A stretch of DNA of 64,000 nt from NCBI RefSeq assembly GCF_001422445.1, contig NZ_LMNA01000001.1, positions 1,162,735 to 1,226,734 on the forward strand, read 5' to 3'. Position numbers and translations under genes: made by a program. The DNA is from Pseudorhodoferax sp. Leaf274 (GTDB lineage: Bacteria > Pseudomonadota > Gammaproteobacteria > Burkholderiales > Burkholderiaceae_C). Below are positions 34,084 to 43,318 of the stretch, piece after piece. Below the pieces are notes generated by a model. That model did not search any database and was not told the origin of the DNA. It saw nothing but the letters and a program-made list of their open reading frames with translations. Within the stretch, counting starts at the first letter, position 1; each line of letters begins with the position of its first letter.

Positions 34084-36189
34084 ATGTCGCACGACATCGC
34101 CGGCCCGCGGGCCGTCACTGCACTGGCCTTGCTGGCCTGGTGCGCAACCGCCGCCGCGCAGGCGCTGCCCGAGGTGCGCGTCACCGACAGTGGCACGACC
34201 ACCGAGGGCACCTACACCGCGCGCGAGCTGGACATCGGCAAGACCGGCTTGTCGCCGCGCGAGACGCCGCAGTCCGTCAGCGTCATCACGCGCCAGCAGC
34301 TGGACGACCGCAACCTCACCAAGCTGGAGGACGCGCTCAAGTCCACGGTCGGCGTCAACATCACCCGGCTGGACGGCGCCGGCAACTACAACAGCATCCA
34401 GGCGCGCGGCTTCGACATCGGTGCCGTGCTGCTGGACGGCCTGCCCATCGCGCAGGGCCCCAACTACGCCACGGCGCTGGACCTGGCGCTGTATGACCGC
34501 GTGGAAGTGCTGCGCGGACCGGCCGGCCTGCTGCAAGGCGCTGGCGAGCCCGGCGGCGCGGTCAACCTGGTGCGCAAGCGCGCGCTGGGCACGCTGCGGG
34601 TCGGCGGTGGTGCGCAGCTGGGCTCGTTCGGCCTGCGTCGCGTGGACGCCGACATCACCGGCCCGCTGAACGCCGCCGGCACGCTGCGCGGCCGTGTGGT
34701 GGTGGTGGAAGACCGGCGCGACAGCTTCGTCGACCTGCTGTTCTCCAACAAGCACGCGGCCTACGGCACGCTGGAACTGGACCTTGCGCCTTCGACCACG
34801 CTGTCGGTCGGTGCCACGCGCCAGCGCGTGCGCTCCATGGTCGACCAGGGCCTGCCGGCCTATGCCACCGGCGAGCTGCTCGACGTGCCGCGCAGCACCG
34901 TCGTGGGCACGCGTTCCAACCGGCAGGACATGGACACGCGCGACGTGTTCGCCGAACTCGAACATCGGCTGGGCAACGGCGGCACCGTCAAGGCTGCGCT
35001 GCGCGACGTGCGGCGCGACAACTTCTACCGCTCGGGCCGCGCCAACGGCGCGGTTGCCGCCAATGGCAACTTCGCCTTCGAGACGGTGGACCTCAAGGGC
35101 CAGCTCAAGGACCGCAGCGCCGACCTGTACCTGGCCACGCCGTTCACGCTGGCCGGGCGCGAGCACCGGCTGCTGCTGGGCCTGAACCGCAACGAGCGCG
35201 AGAGCGGCGAGGGCAACTTCGCCTACGGCCCGCGCTCGATCTTCAACATCTTCGCGCCGGCCTACATCGACATGGCCTATCCGCAGATCACTCTTCCCGG
35301 CTTCACGAGCACCACCACGCGCAGCAAGACGGCGCTTTACGGCCAGGCGCAGTTCAGCGTGACCGAGCGGCTGCGCCTGCTGGCAGGCGGCCGCATGAGC
35401 TGGGCCGAAGTCGAAGTGCAGCGCAACAGCGATGGCCAGGTCACCGCGCGCAGCAAGCCCGGACGCCAATTCACGCCCAACCTGGCGGCACTGTTCGACC
35501 TCACGCCGCAACTGACGGCCTACACCAGCTACGCCGAGAGCTTCGTCGTGCAGAGCCAGCTCGACAGCCGCAACCAGTTGCTGCCAGCGCGCAGCGCCAA
35601 GCAGGTGGAAGTCGGCATGAAAGGCGAGTTCCTGAACAAGCGGCTGCAGGCCCAGGCGGCGCTGTTCCGCATCGACGATGCCAACCGCGCCATGGCCGAT
35701 CCCGTGGTCAGCACCGCCTACATCCCCGGCGGCGAGGTGCGCAGCGAAGGGCTGGAGCTGGAAGCCAGCGGCCAGATCGCGCCCGGCTGGGACGTGCTGG
35801 CCGGCTACGCGTACACGAAGACCGAATACCTGAAGGCCCCTGCCGCGCAGCTGGGCCTGGCGTTCGCACCTGCCACGCCCAAGCACGTGGTCAACCTGTC
35901 GAGCCGCTACGCCTTCCGCGATGGCGCGCTGCGTGGCTTCAGCGTCGGCGGCGGCGTCTCATGGCGCAGCAGCTTCTACGCGCAGGCCGGCAGCCTGCGC
36001 CTGGTGTCGGGCAACTACGCCCTGGCCAACCTGCAGCTGGGATACGCCTTCAATGACCACGTCGAGCTGGGCCTGACGGTCGACAACCTGTTCGACAAGA
36101 CCTACTACGAAAAGGTCGCCGGCCTGGGCCGGCAGAACTTCTACGGCACGCCGCGCAGCGCGGTGCTGGCACTGAAGCTTCGCTACTGA
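34084..36189 (+). CDS. TonB-dependent siderophore receptor
   Basis: A 701-residue outer-membrane receptor. The signal peptide ends at TAAAQALPEV. The plug has ETPQSVSVITRQQLDDRN and YDRVEVLRGPAGLLQGAGEPGG, typical of TIGR01783 siderophore receptors, and the barrel ends VLALKLRY. The ATG at 34084 begins a short hydrophobic signal; ggaggg lies upstream. It follows the small PepSY-linked membrane protein and is 12 bases before the next receptor. The siderophore is unknown; the family includes hydroxamate and catecholate receptors. Confidence 0.9.
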   Translation: MSHDIAGPRAVTALALLAWCATAAAQALPEVRVTDSGTTTEGTYTARELDIGKTGLSPRETPQSVSVITRQQLDDRNLTKLEDALKSTVGVNITRLDGAGNYNSIQARGFDIGAVLLDGLPIAQGPNYATALDLALYDRVEVLRGPAGLLQGAGEPGGAVNLVRKRALGTLRVGGGAQLGSFGLRRVDADITGPLNAAGTLRGRVVVVEDRRDSFVDLLFSNKHAAYGTLELDLAPSTTLSVGATRQRVRSMVDQGLPAYATGELLDVPRSTVVGTRSNRQDMDTRDVFAELEHRLGNGGTVKAALRDVRRDNFYRSGRANGAVAANGNFAFETVDLKGQLKDRSADLYLATPFTLAGREHRLLLGLNRNERESGEGNFAYGPRSIFNIFAPAYIDMAYPQITLPGFTSTTTRSKTALYGQAQFSVTERLRLLAGGRMSWAEVEVQRNSDGQVTARSKPGRQFTPNLAALFDLTPQLTAYTSYAESFVVQSQLDSRNQLLPARSAKQVEVGMKGEFLNKRLQAQAALFRIDDANRAMADPVVSTAYIPGGEVRSEGLELEASGQIAPGWDVLAGYAYTKTEYLKAPAAQLGLAFAPATPKHVVNLSSRYAFRDGALRGFSVGGGVSWRSSFYAQAGSLRLVSGNYALANLQLGYAFNDHVELGLTVDNLFDKTYYEKVAGLGRQNFYGTPRSAVLALKLRY

Positions 36190-36201
36190 GAGGAGAGAGG
36201 G

Positions 36202-38316
36202 ATGAGAGGAACCACCGCAACGCCAGTGCTGCTGGCCGCGGCGCTGGCGGGGCCAGCCGCCTGGGCCCAGGCTAGCGCCACGCTGCCCGAGGTCAAGGTC
36301 ACGGCCGAGGGCGAGACCGCCAGCGGCCCGGCCAGGGGCTTCGTCGCCAAGCGCAGCGCCACCGGCACCAAGACCGATACGGCCCTCGTCGAGACGCCGC
36401 AGTCCATCACCGTCGTCACGCGCGAGCAGGTCGAAGCCCAGGCTGCCGACTCGCTGGACCAGGCCTTCGGCTACTCGGCCGGCATCACGCCGCTGTCGGG
36501 CGGCTCGCAGCGCCGCATCTCGACCAGCTTCACGGTGCGCGGCTTCAACGTGACGGGTTCGGCGCCGCTGTATGTGAACGGCAGCAAGTTCCCGATCAAC
36601 TCGCTGTCGGGCGCGATGGAGCTGTACGCGTTCGAGCGCATCGAGCTGCTCAAGGGCCCGGCGTCCATCCTGTACGGCCAGGCCGCGCCGGGCGGCATCA
36701 TCAACCTCGTCAGCAAGCGGCCCACGGCCACGCCGCTGCGCGAGGTCGAGCTGCAGGTGGGCAGCTGGGACCGGCGCCAGGCCGCCGTCGACCTGGCCGG
36801 CCCGCTGAGCGAGGACGGCCGCGTGAGCTACCGCATCACGGCGCTGGCGCGCAGTGCCGATGCCATGGTGTCGCAGATCGCCGACGACCGGCGGCTGCTG
36901 AATGCGGCCCTGGCGTGGAAGCTCACGCCCGACACCGACCTCCTGCTCCTGGCGGGCTACAACAAGGGCAAGAGCAACTACGACTACGGCAAGCCGTACG
37001 ACGGCACGCTGCTGCCCAACCCCAACGGCCGCATCGCACGCGAACTGTTCGTCGGCGAACCGGGCTTCGACAAGTTCGACACCGAAGGCAGGACCGCTGG
37101 CTGGCTGCTGGAGCACCGGTTGAACGCGGACTGGACGCTCAAGCAGAACCTGCTGGTGTTCGACTACACCTCGGACAACGCCTACGCCTCCATCGACAGC
37201 CGGGCCGACGCCCGGACCGGCTTGCGCACGGTGATCCGCACGCCGTACGCGCGCTACGACACCGACGACGGCTGGAGCCTGGACCACCAGGTGCAGGGCC
37301 GGTTCGCGACCGGATCGTTCCAACACCTGCTGGTGGCGGGGCTGGACTTCAGCGACCGCGACTTCACGCGCGCGCAGCGCACCGGCACGGCGGCCGCGCT
37401 CGACTTGTACAACCCGTTCTACGGCAGCGGCGTGAACCTGGATGCCGCGGGCTCGCAGTCGTCGACGTCGGCGCGGCAACTGGGCCTGTACCTGCAGGAC
37501 CAGATCAAGCTCGGCGCGGGCTGGGTCGCGCTGCTCGGGGCGCGTTACGACAAGGCACGCAACGACGGCCGCTCCGTTTCGGCCACTGGCGCATCCTCGT
37601 CCACGGACGCGCGTTCGCACGCCTTCACGCCGCGCGCAGGCCTGCTGTACCACTTCGACAACGGCCTGGCGCCCTACTACAGCTACACGCGCTCGTTCCA
37701 GCCGTCATCGGGCACGGACTTCTTCGGCACACCGTTCAAGCCGACCGAAGGCACGCAGCACGAGCTGGGCCTCAAGTACGAACCGTCGGGCACCAACCTG
37801 CTGGTCACCGCCGCGGTCTACGAGCTCACGCAGACCAACGTCTCCACACGCGACCCGGACCATGCGGGCTTCTCGGTCCAGACCGGCGAGATCCGCTCCA
37901 GGGGCTTCGAGCTGGAAGCGCGCGCCAGCCTGGACCGGCAGTGGGACGTCACGGCCGCACTGGGCGCGATCGATGCGCGCGTCACCAAGAGCAACACCGC
38001 CAACCTGGGCACGCGGCCGACCTCGGTGCCGCGCAACACGGCCTCGGTCTGGGTCGACCACCGCTTCGCGGCGGTGCCAGGCCTGTCGGCCGGCCTGGGC
38101 GTGCGGCGCGTGGGCGCGCAGGCCACCGCGGTGGCGGGCCTGAACGTGCCGTCGTTCACGTTGGTCGATGCGGCGCTGCGCTACGAGACCGGGCCGTGGC
38201 GCTTCGCGCTCAACGTGAAGAACCTGGCCGACAGGAACTACGTGGCCGACTGCACCTATGCCTGCTTCTACGGCGACGAGCGCAACGCCACGCTGACGGC
38301 GCGCTACAGCTGGTGA
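36202..38316 (+). CDS. TonB-dependent siderophore receptor
   Basis: A 704-residue outer-membrane receptor. It has a signal peptide ending AAWAQA, plug segments VETPQSITVVTREQVEAQA and FERIELLKGPASILYGQAAPGG, and a barrel that ends LTARYSW. Near the C-terminus a cysteine pair (VADCTYACFYGD) lies in the last loop, a feature shared with FhuA/FoxA-like hydroxamate receptors. A ribosome-binding site (gagaggagag) lies just before the ATG. It is the second of three consecutive receptors and is clearly diverged from both neighbours, so each probably serves a different ligand. Confidence 0.9.
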   Translation: MRGTTATPVLLAAALAGPAAWAQASATLPEVKVTAEGETASGPARGFVAKRSATGTKTDTALVETPQSITVVTREQVEAQAADSLDQAFGYSAGITPLSGGSQRRISTSFTVRGFNVTGSAPLYVNGSKFPINSLSGAMELYAFERIELLKGPASILYGQAAPGGIINLVSKRPTATPLREVELQVGSWDRRQAAVDLAGPLSEDGRVSYRITALARSADAMVSQIADDRRLLNAALAWKLTPDTDLLLLAGYNKGKSNYDYGKPYDGTLLPNPNGRIARELFVGEPGFDKFDTEGRTAGWLLEHRLNADWTLKQNLLVFDYTSDNAYASIDSRADARTGLRTVIRTPYARYDTDDGWSLDHQVQGRFATGSFQHLLVAGLDFSDRDFTRAQRTGTAAALDLYNPFYGSGVNLDAAGSQSSTSARQLGLYLQDQIKLGAGWVALLGARYDKARNDGRSVSATGASSSTDARSHAFTPRAGLLYHFDNGLAPYYSYTRSFQPSSGTDFFGTPFKPTEGTQHELGLKYEPSGTNLLVTAAVYELTQTNVSTRDPDHAGFSVQTGEIRSRGFELEARASLDRQWDVTAALGAIDARVTKSNTANLGTRPTSVPRNTASVWVDHRFAAVPGLSAGLGVRRVGAQATAVAGLNVPSFTLVDAALRYETGPWRFALNVKNLADRNYVADCTYACFYGDERNATLTARYSW

Positions 38317-38348
38317 CACCCCTTTCCTCATCGACGTTCTGCAACACC

Positions 38349-40493
38349 ATGACCATTGCACAAGCTCCCTTCGCACGCCGCGCCGCCACCCTGGCAGCAT
38401 TGGCCTTCGCCAACACCATGCCGGCGTTCGCGCAGCAGGCTGCGCCCGCCACGGCCGGCACGCTCGGCGAGATCCGCGTCAACGCCAACGCCGAGCGCGA
38501 GACCGCCACGTCGCCCGTCGTCGGCTACCGCGCCAAGCGCGCGGTGACCGCCACCAAGACCGACACCCCGCTGGCCGAGACGCCGCAGTCCGTCACCGTG
38601 GTCACGCGCGAGCAACTGATCGACCAAGGCGCCACCAACCTGCAGGACGCGCTGGCGTATGCGGCCGGCGTGCGCTCGGACGCCTACGGCCTGGACTCTC
38701 GCGCCGACTCGGTGAAGATCCGCGGCACCGAGCCGAGCATCTACCTGGACGGGCTGCAGCAGAACTCGGCCGGCTGGTACACCAGCACCACGCGGCCCGA
38801 CCCCTACACCATGGAACGCATCGAAGTCCTGCGCGGGCCGGCCGGCATGCTGTTCGGCGCCGGCACGGCGGCCGGCGTGGTGAACATGGTGAGCAAACGG
38901 CCTTTGCAGGAAGCGCAGCGCGAAGTGGGCGTGCAGTTCGGCAGCTGGAACCGCAAGCAGGTACAGGCCGACCTGACGGGGCCGTTGTCGGAGCAGTGGT
39001 CCTACCGCCTGGTCGCGCTGCACCGCAAGGCCGACACCCAGGTCGACCATGTGCCCGACGACCGCACGGTGATCGCGCCTTCGCTCGCCTGGCGGCCGGA
39101 CGGGGCCACGTCGCTGATCCTGCAGGGCTTCTGGCAGAAGGACCAAACGGGCAGCACCTCGCAGTTCTTCCCCTGGGCCGGCACGCTGCTGTCCAACCCG
39201 AACGGCCAGCTGCCGACCAGCCGGTTCATCGGCGAGCCCGGCGACCGCTATGACAGCGACCGCAAGTCCTTCGGCTGGCAGTTCGAGCACAGGTTCAACG
39301 ACCAGTGGACGCTGCGCCAGAACCTGCGCACCTCGCGCAACGAGAACGACTCGGACTACTTCTACGCGAACTTCTTCGGCAATGGCGCCGACGTGGCCGC
39401 CGGCGGCTGGAGCGTGGACCCGGTCAACCAGCGGCTCATCCAGCGCATCTACGGCCGCGGCATCACGCGCACCCGCATGACGGGCGCGGACACGCATGCC
39501 GAAGGCCGGCTGCAGACCGGCGCAATGCAGCACACGCTGCTGACCGGGCTGGACTATTCGCGCCAGCGCGAGCACGTGCGCGAGAGCGATGCCCAGTTCA
39601 GCGTGATCGACGCCTATGCGCCGGTCTATGGCGTGGCTTTGCCCGATCGCGGCGATCTGCCGAACACGCGCAGCACCACGCAGCGCAACGTCGGCATCTA
39701 CCTGCAGGACCAGATGAAGCTGGACCGCTGGATCTTCGTCGCCGGCCTGCGGCACGACCGCGCCACGGCCAGCACCGATGGCGGCGACAGCGAAACCACC
39801 ACTGCCACGACCAAGCGCCTGGGCCTGATGTACGCGCTGCCGGCGGGCTGGTCGCCCTACCTGAGCTACACCGAGTCGTTCACGCCGCAGGGCGGGCGCA
39901 CGATCACCGGCGGGCTGTTCAAGCCCCTGCGCGGCGAGCAGGTCGAGGCGGGCGTGAAGTACCTGCCCGACGGTGTGCCCGTGGCGTTCACCGCGTCGGT
40001 CTACCGGCTCAAGGAGAAGAACCGCACCGTCTCCGACACGACCGACCCGGTGCGCTTCGGCCGGCAACTCGACCAGACGCTCAACAAGGGCGTGGAGCTT
40101 GAACTGAAGTCGACCGTGGGCAAGAACACGGACGTCATCGCGCACTACAACTACCTCGACGCCGACCGCAAGCTGGAAGGCACGCCGCGCCACCAGGCCT
40201 CCGTCTGGGCCAAGCATCGCTTCGCCATCGCGGGCGTCACGGGCTTTTCCGTCGGCGCCGGCCTGCGCTACATGGGCGACTTCGTCGATGCGCAGGGGGG
40301 CCCGCCCGGCCCGCGCGTGCCCTCGGTCACGCTGCTCGACCTGATGCTGGCCTACGACACGGACACCTGGCGCTTCGCGCTGAACGCGAACAACGCGACC
40401 GACAAGACCTATGTGAGCACCTGCCTGGCGCGTGGCGATTGCTGGTGGGGCGCGCGCCGCAACATCGTGGCCAGCGCGACCTACCGGTTCTGA
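38349..40493 (+). CDS. TonB-dependent siderophore receptor
   Basis: A 714-residue outer-membrane receptor closely related in layout to the preceding one. The signal peptide ends AFAQQA. Plug segments are AETPQSVTVVTREQLIDQG and MERIEVLRGPAGMLFGAGTAAG. The barrel ends SATYRF with a cysteine pair (STCLARGDCWWG) in the last loop, again as in FhuA-like receptors. The chosen ATG begins the signal peptide; the open frame extends far upstream through the previous gene and that part is ignored. It is the last gene in the receptor string and converges on the Crp/Fnr gene with 13 bases between. Confidence 0.9.
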   Translation: MTIAQAPFARRAATLAALAFANTMPAFAQQAAPATAGTLGEIRVNANAERETATSPVVGYRAKRAVTATKTDTPLAETPQSVTVVTREQLIDQGATNLQDALAYAAGVRSDAYGLDSRADSVKIRGTEPSIYLDGLQQNSAGWYTSTTRPDPYTMERIEVLRGPAGMLFGAGTAAGVVNMVSKRPLQEAQREVGVQFGSWNRKQVQADLTGPLSEQWSYRLVALHRKADTQVDHVPDDRTVIAPSLAWRPDGATSLILQGFWQKDQTGSTSQFFPWAGTLLSNPNGQLPTSRFIGEPGDRYDSDRKSFGWQFEHRFNDQWTLRQNLRTSRNENDSDYFYANFFGNGADVAAGGWSVDPVNQRLIQRIYGRGITRTRMTGADTHAEGRLQTGAMQHTLLTGLDYSRQREHVRESDAQFSVIDAYAPVYGVALPDRGDLPNTRSTTQRNVGIYLQDQMKLDRWIFVAGLRHDRATASTDGGDSETTTATTKRLGLMYALPAGWSPYLSYTESFTPQGGRTITGGLFKPLRGEQVEAGVKYLPDGVPVAFTASVYRLKEKNRTVSDTTDPVRFGRQLDQTLNKGVELELKSTVGKNTDVIAHYNYLDADRKLEGTPRHQASVWAKHRFAIAGVTGFSVGAGLRYMGDFVDAQGGPPGPRVPSVTLLDLMLAYDTDTWRFALNANNATDKTYVSTCLARGDCWWGARRNIVASATYRF

Positions 40494-40506
40494 CGCGCGC
40501 TGCGCT

Positions 40507-41130
40507 TCAGCCCGCGGCGATCTGCTGCAGCCCGTCCGGATCGGGCAGCAGCAGCAGCGCACCGCTCTGCAGCACCAGCCCGCGTTCGCGCAGGTTGCGC
40601 AGCACGCGCGAGAAGGTCTCGGGCGCCATGCCCAGTTGGGCCGCGATGGAGCGCTTGCGCTGCTGCAGCGCGATGCCCACGCGGCCGTCGTCGGCGCGCC
40701 GGGCATGCTGCAGCAGCCATTGGGCGCAGCGTGCCTCGGCGTCCTGCACCAGCAGGGCCAGCGTGGCCTCGGCCTGGCGGCGCTGGGCCCGGGCCAGGTC
40801 GGTCAGCATGCGGGCTGCGGCTTCGGGCAGCGTGGCGTGCCATCGGCGCAGCGTGGCCGCGGGCAGGGCGCGCAGGGCCACCTGCGTCTCGGCCACCCAG
40901 TCGCAGGGCGAGGGCAGCTCCAGCAAGGCGGAGGCCGCATCGAGCCAGCACGGCGCCTCGAACGCCACCAGCCGGTGGCGCAGCACGCCGCGCTGCAGCA
41001 GGCCGGCGACCACCCGGCCGCTGTGCAGGTACAGCGCCGTGCTGGGCACGGCGAAGCGGGCGGCCAGCAGTTCGCCGGGCGCCGCGCTGCGGGGCGATGC
41101 GTCGGGCAACAGGGCTGCGGACAAGGGCAT
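40507..41130 (-). CDS. Crp/Fnr-family transcriptional regulator
   Basis: A 207-residue regulator with a degenerate cyclic-nucleotide-binding-like N-terminal domain (residues 15-95) and a C-terminal winged helix (about 130-200). The recognition helix reads APETFSRVLRNLR with E171, S174 and R175, the residues that in FNR contact TTGAT/ATCAA sites. No FNR-type cysteine cluster is present at the N-terminus, so it does not sense oxygen through [4Fe-4S]. The ATG at 41130 is preferred; a GTG at 41148 would add six residues. A perfect palindrome lies 35 bases upstream and is probably its own operator. The signal is unknown. Confidence 0.85.
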   Translation of the reverse strand: MPLSAALLPDASPRSAAPGELLAARFAVPSTALYLHSGRVVAGLLQRGVLRHRLVAFEAPCWLDAASALLELPSPCDWVAETQVALRALPAATLRRWHATLPEAAARMLTDLARAQRRQAEATLALLVQDAEARCAQWLLQHARRADDGRVGIALQQRKRSIAAQLGMAPETFSRVLRNLRERGLVLQSGALLLLPDPDGLQQIAAG

Positions 41131-41164
41131 GGCGGCACTGTGGACCACGGCGGCGTCGCGGCAT

Positions 41165-41178
41165 TTGCGCTAGCGCAA
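41165..41178. promoter_or_regulatory. Perfect palindrome, probable Crp/Fnr operator
   Basis: TTGCGCTAGCGCAA is a perfect 14-base palindrome with the TTG-N8-CAA outline of Crp/Fnr sites. It lies 35 bases before the preferred start of the divergently read Crp/Fnr gene, so autoregulation is likely. A further TTGCGC half-site follows at 41182. The rest of the 150-base gap holds no gene. Confidence 0.6.
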
Positions 41179-41283
41179 GACTTGCGCATTCAGCGGTGTG
41201 CGCATCCGGTGGCGTGCGCTGTGGAAGGGCTGCGCGGCCAGGGGATTGCGCGGTCGCAGGCTGGCGCGTTCAGGCTGGCGCGG

Positions 41284-41886
41284 TCAGAGGCTCGCGCGTC
41301 GGGTGTCGGGCCAGCCGATGCGGCCCTGGCCCAGCTGGTCCAGCCGCTCGCGCAACGCGGTTTCGGCGTCGCCCGCCACCTCGAAGCGCATGTGCACCAG
41401 CGGCCCGTGCTCCACCGCCAGGCTGCGCGCACCGGCCGCCTCGAGCGCACGGCGCACGCCACCCTCCAGCGCATAGGGCAGCACGCAGGCCAGCGGCTGC
41501 CAGCGCACCAGCGCCACCTTGTCGGCCAGCAGCAGCGCCTGCGCCACGGCATCGGTGTAGGCGCGCACCAGGCCGCCGGCACCCAGCTTCACGCCGCCGA
41601 AGTAGCGCACCACCGTGGCCAGGACGCCGTCCAGGTCCTGCTGGCGCAGCACGTGCAACATGGGGCGGCCGGCGGTGCCGCCGGGCTCGCCGTCGTCCAC
41701 CGCGGCAGAGTCGCCGCCGGCCAGCAGCGCCCAGCAGACATGGGCGGCGCCAGGGTGCTCGCTGCGCAGCCCCGCGACCACCCGCAGCGCCTCGGCGCGG
41801 TCGGCCACCGGCTGCACCTGCCCGAGGAAACGGCTCTTCTTGATGACGAGTTCGTGCTGGGCGGGGCGGGCGATCGACTGCGGCAT
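41284..41886 (-). CDS. YigZ/IMPACT-family protein
   Basis: A 200-residue member of the YigZ (IMPACT) family. The N-terminal UPF0029 domain includes IKKSRFLGQVQPVADRAEAL, the DDGEPGGTAGRPML signature and RYFGGVKLGAGGLVRAY; a smaller ferredoxin-like domain (about 130-200) follows. Bacterial YigZ has no firm function; eukaryotic IMPACT acts in translation control. Length and motif order are normal. It lies downstream of the Crp/Fnr gene on the same strand and is divergent from the XRE-cupin regulator. Confidence 0.92.
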   Translation of the reverse strand: MPQSIARPAQHELVIKKSRFLGQVQPVADRAEALRVVAGLRSEHPGAAHVCWALLAGGDSAAVDDGEPGGTAGRPMLHVLRQQDLDGVLATVVRYFGGVKLGAGGLVRAYTDAVAQALLLADKVALVRWQPLACVLPYALEGGVRRALEAAGARSLAVEHGPLVHMRFEVAGDAETALRERLDQLGQGRIGWPDTRRASL

Positions 41887-41989
41887 GGGCCGAGCTTACC
41901 CAGCCGCTGCCATCCAGTACCGTCGAGCACCTGCGGCGCGCGGGCGGGCCTGCGCGGCGCGGGCCCGCCACTACACTGGCCGCTTCCGA

Positions 41990-42003
41990 TTCACTCCCGT
42001 GAA
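41990..42003 (+). promoter_or_regulatory. Inverted repeat ahead of XRE-cupin gene
   Basis: TTCAC-TCCC-GTGAA, an inverted repeat with a GTGAAATT core, lies 33 bases before the regulator start. The same GTGAAATT core appears twice upstream of the RidA gene (42741 and 42754), so these may be operators of the XRE-cupin regulator. Confidence 0.4.
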
Positions 42004-42035
42004 ATTCCGGTGACCCGCATTCACGCCTTCGCCGC

Positions 42036-42653
42036 ATGAGCACGCCCCGCCCACCGCGCAGGCGGGTGGCCGCCGCAGCGGCCCCGGCCGCACCGCCGGA
42101 TCCGATGGGCTGGATCGGCCCGGAGATCAAGAGCCTGCGCAAGGCCAAGGGCCTGTCGCTGCAGGCGCTGGCGCAGGCCTGCGGCAAGTCCATCGGCTTC
42201 CTGAGCCAGGTCGAGCGCGGCATCAGCCAGGCCACCATCAGCGACCTGCACGCGATCGCGCAGGCGCTGGGCGTGCAGATCAACTGGTTCTTTCCGCCGG
42301 GCGACGCGGCACCCTCCGACGGCGGCACCGTGGTGCGCAAGGCCCAGCGCCGCCAACTGCCTTTTGCCAGCGGCATCGCCGATTTCCTGCTCTCGCCCAA
42401 CCTGGACGGACCGCTGGAGCTGCTGTGGTCCGTCATGGAGCCCGGCGCCGACAGCGGCGAGGCCTACCGCCATGCCGGCGACGAGGCCGGTGTCGTGATC
42501 CGCGGCCGGCTCGAGCTGTGGGTGGGCACGCAGTTCTTCGCGCTGGCCGAGGGCGACAGCTTCAGCTTTGCCAGCACGCTGCCGCACCGCTACCGCAACC
42601 CGGGCGACACCCGCACCGAACTGGTCTGGGTCGTCACGCCGCCGTCCTACTGA
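42036..42653 (+). CDS. XRE-family regulator with C-terminal cupin domain
   Basis: A 205-residue XRE-cupin regulator. The helix-turn-helix (residues 24-82) contains IKSLRKAKGLSLQALAQACG and SIGFLSQVERGISQATISDL; the cupin domain (120-200) has WSVMEPGADSGEAYRHAGDEAG and VWVGTQFFALAEGDSF. Such regulators often sense small amines or acids. A GC-rich N-terminal extension precedes the helix-turn-helix. It lies upstream of RidA and Bug genes in the same direction, and probably controls them and itself. Confidence 0.88.
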   Translation: MSTPRPPRRRVAAAAAPAAPPDPMGWIGPEIKSLRKAKGLSLQALAQACGKSIGFLSQVERGISQATISDLHAIAQALGVQINWFFPPGDAAPSDGGTVVRKAQRRQLPFASGIADFLLSPNLDGPLELLWSVMEPGADSGEAYRHAGDEAGVVIRGRLELWVGTQFFALAEGDSFSFASTLPHRYRNPGDTRTELVWVVTPPSY

Positions 42654-42740
42654 TCCCTTTTGCGGTGCAGGTCGGGCGCCGGGGGCACGCCAGTCCAGGG
42701 CTTGCGCGCTGGCGCGAAACCCGCGCCTGGATTAGGTTGC

Positions 42741-42765
42741 GTGAAATTTCTGAGTGAAATTTTCA
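42741..42765 (+). promoter_or_regulatory. Repeated GTGAAATT operator ahead of RidA gene
   Basis: GTGAAATTTCTGA and GTGAAATTTTCA follow one another (42741 and 42754), forming the inverted repeat ATTTC-N5-GAAAT and the small palindrome TGAAA-T-TTTCA. The block is AT-rich in GC-rich surroundings, about 110 bases before the RidA start. The rest of the 218-base gap holds no gene. Possible binding site of the XRE-cupin protein. Confidence 0.4.
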
Positions 42766-42871
42766 TGTTCGTGTAAGTCTGGCGCGGAACCTGCTTGGTC
42801 GGTGGCGCCGCTGTGCACCGAACATGACGCCTGCCCTGTTCCAACTGTTCAACGCCTGAAAGCCCCTTGCC

Positions 42872-43258
42872 ATGCCCAAGCGCGCCATTGCCTCCGACCG
42901 TGTCTTCAAACCCTCGCTGCCTTTCGCGCAGGCCACGCTCGCGGGCGGTTTCCTGTTCGTCTGCTGCACCGGCCGCGACCTGCAGGGGCAGTTCGCCGTG
43001 GGCGACGTGCAGGCGCAGACCCAGCAGGCCATCGACAACATCCGCGTGCTGGTCGAGCAGGCCGGCGGCAGCCTGCGCGACGTGGTCAAGTGCACGGTCT
43101 ACGTGACCGACCGCGCCAACTGGGCGCCCATGAACGCGGTGTACTTCGCCAACTTCGCCGAAGACCCGCCGCACCGCGTCTCCGCCATCGTCAGCGGCCT
43201 CGGTTCGCCCGACTGCCTGGTGGAGATCGATGCGACCGCCTACCTGGGCACCGACTGA
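42872..43258 (+). CDS. RidA-family reactive imine/enamine deaminase
   Basis: A 128-residue RidA (YjgF/YER057c/UK114) protein. Marks are FVCCTGRDLQGQFAVGDVQAQTQ, AIDNIRVLVEQAGGSLRDVVKCTVYVTDR and HRVSAIVSGLGSPDCLVEIDATA. The conserved arginine of true RidA deaminases (usually in RxxV near residue 105) is plausibly the R in PPHRVSAIV, while the G-S-P-D-C-L-V-E-I-D-A end fits the family. It may remove imines or act in a catabolic step for the solute bound by the adjacent Bug receptor. It is co-directional with both neighbours. Confidence 0.88.
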   Translation: MPKRAIASDRVFKPSLPFAQATLAGGFLFVCCTGRDLQGQFAVGDVQAQTQQAIDNIRVLVEQAGGSLRDVVKCTVYVTDRANWAPMNAVYFANFAEDPPHRVSAIVSGLGSPDCLVEIDATAYLGTD

Positions 43259-43318
43259 GCCGCCGCGTCCCGCGCGTGCGGCGTTGCTGATTTCCCCACC
43301 ACCCTTGCAGGACCTACC

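Noticed and set aside
41257-41284. Two nearly identical 14-base tandem units (CAGGCTGGCGCG core) at the YigZ 3' end
   Set aside because: Only two copies; part lies at the end of a coding region and no function is suggested.
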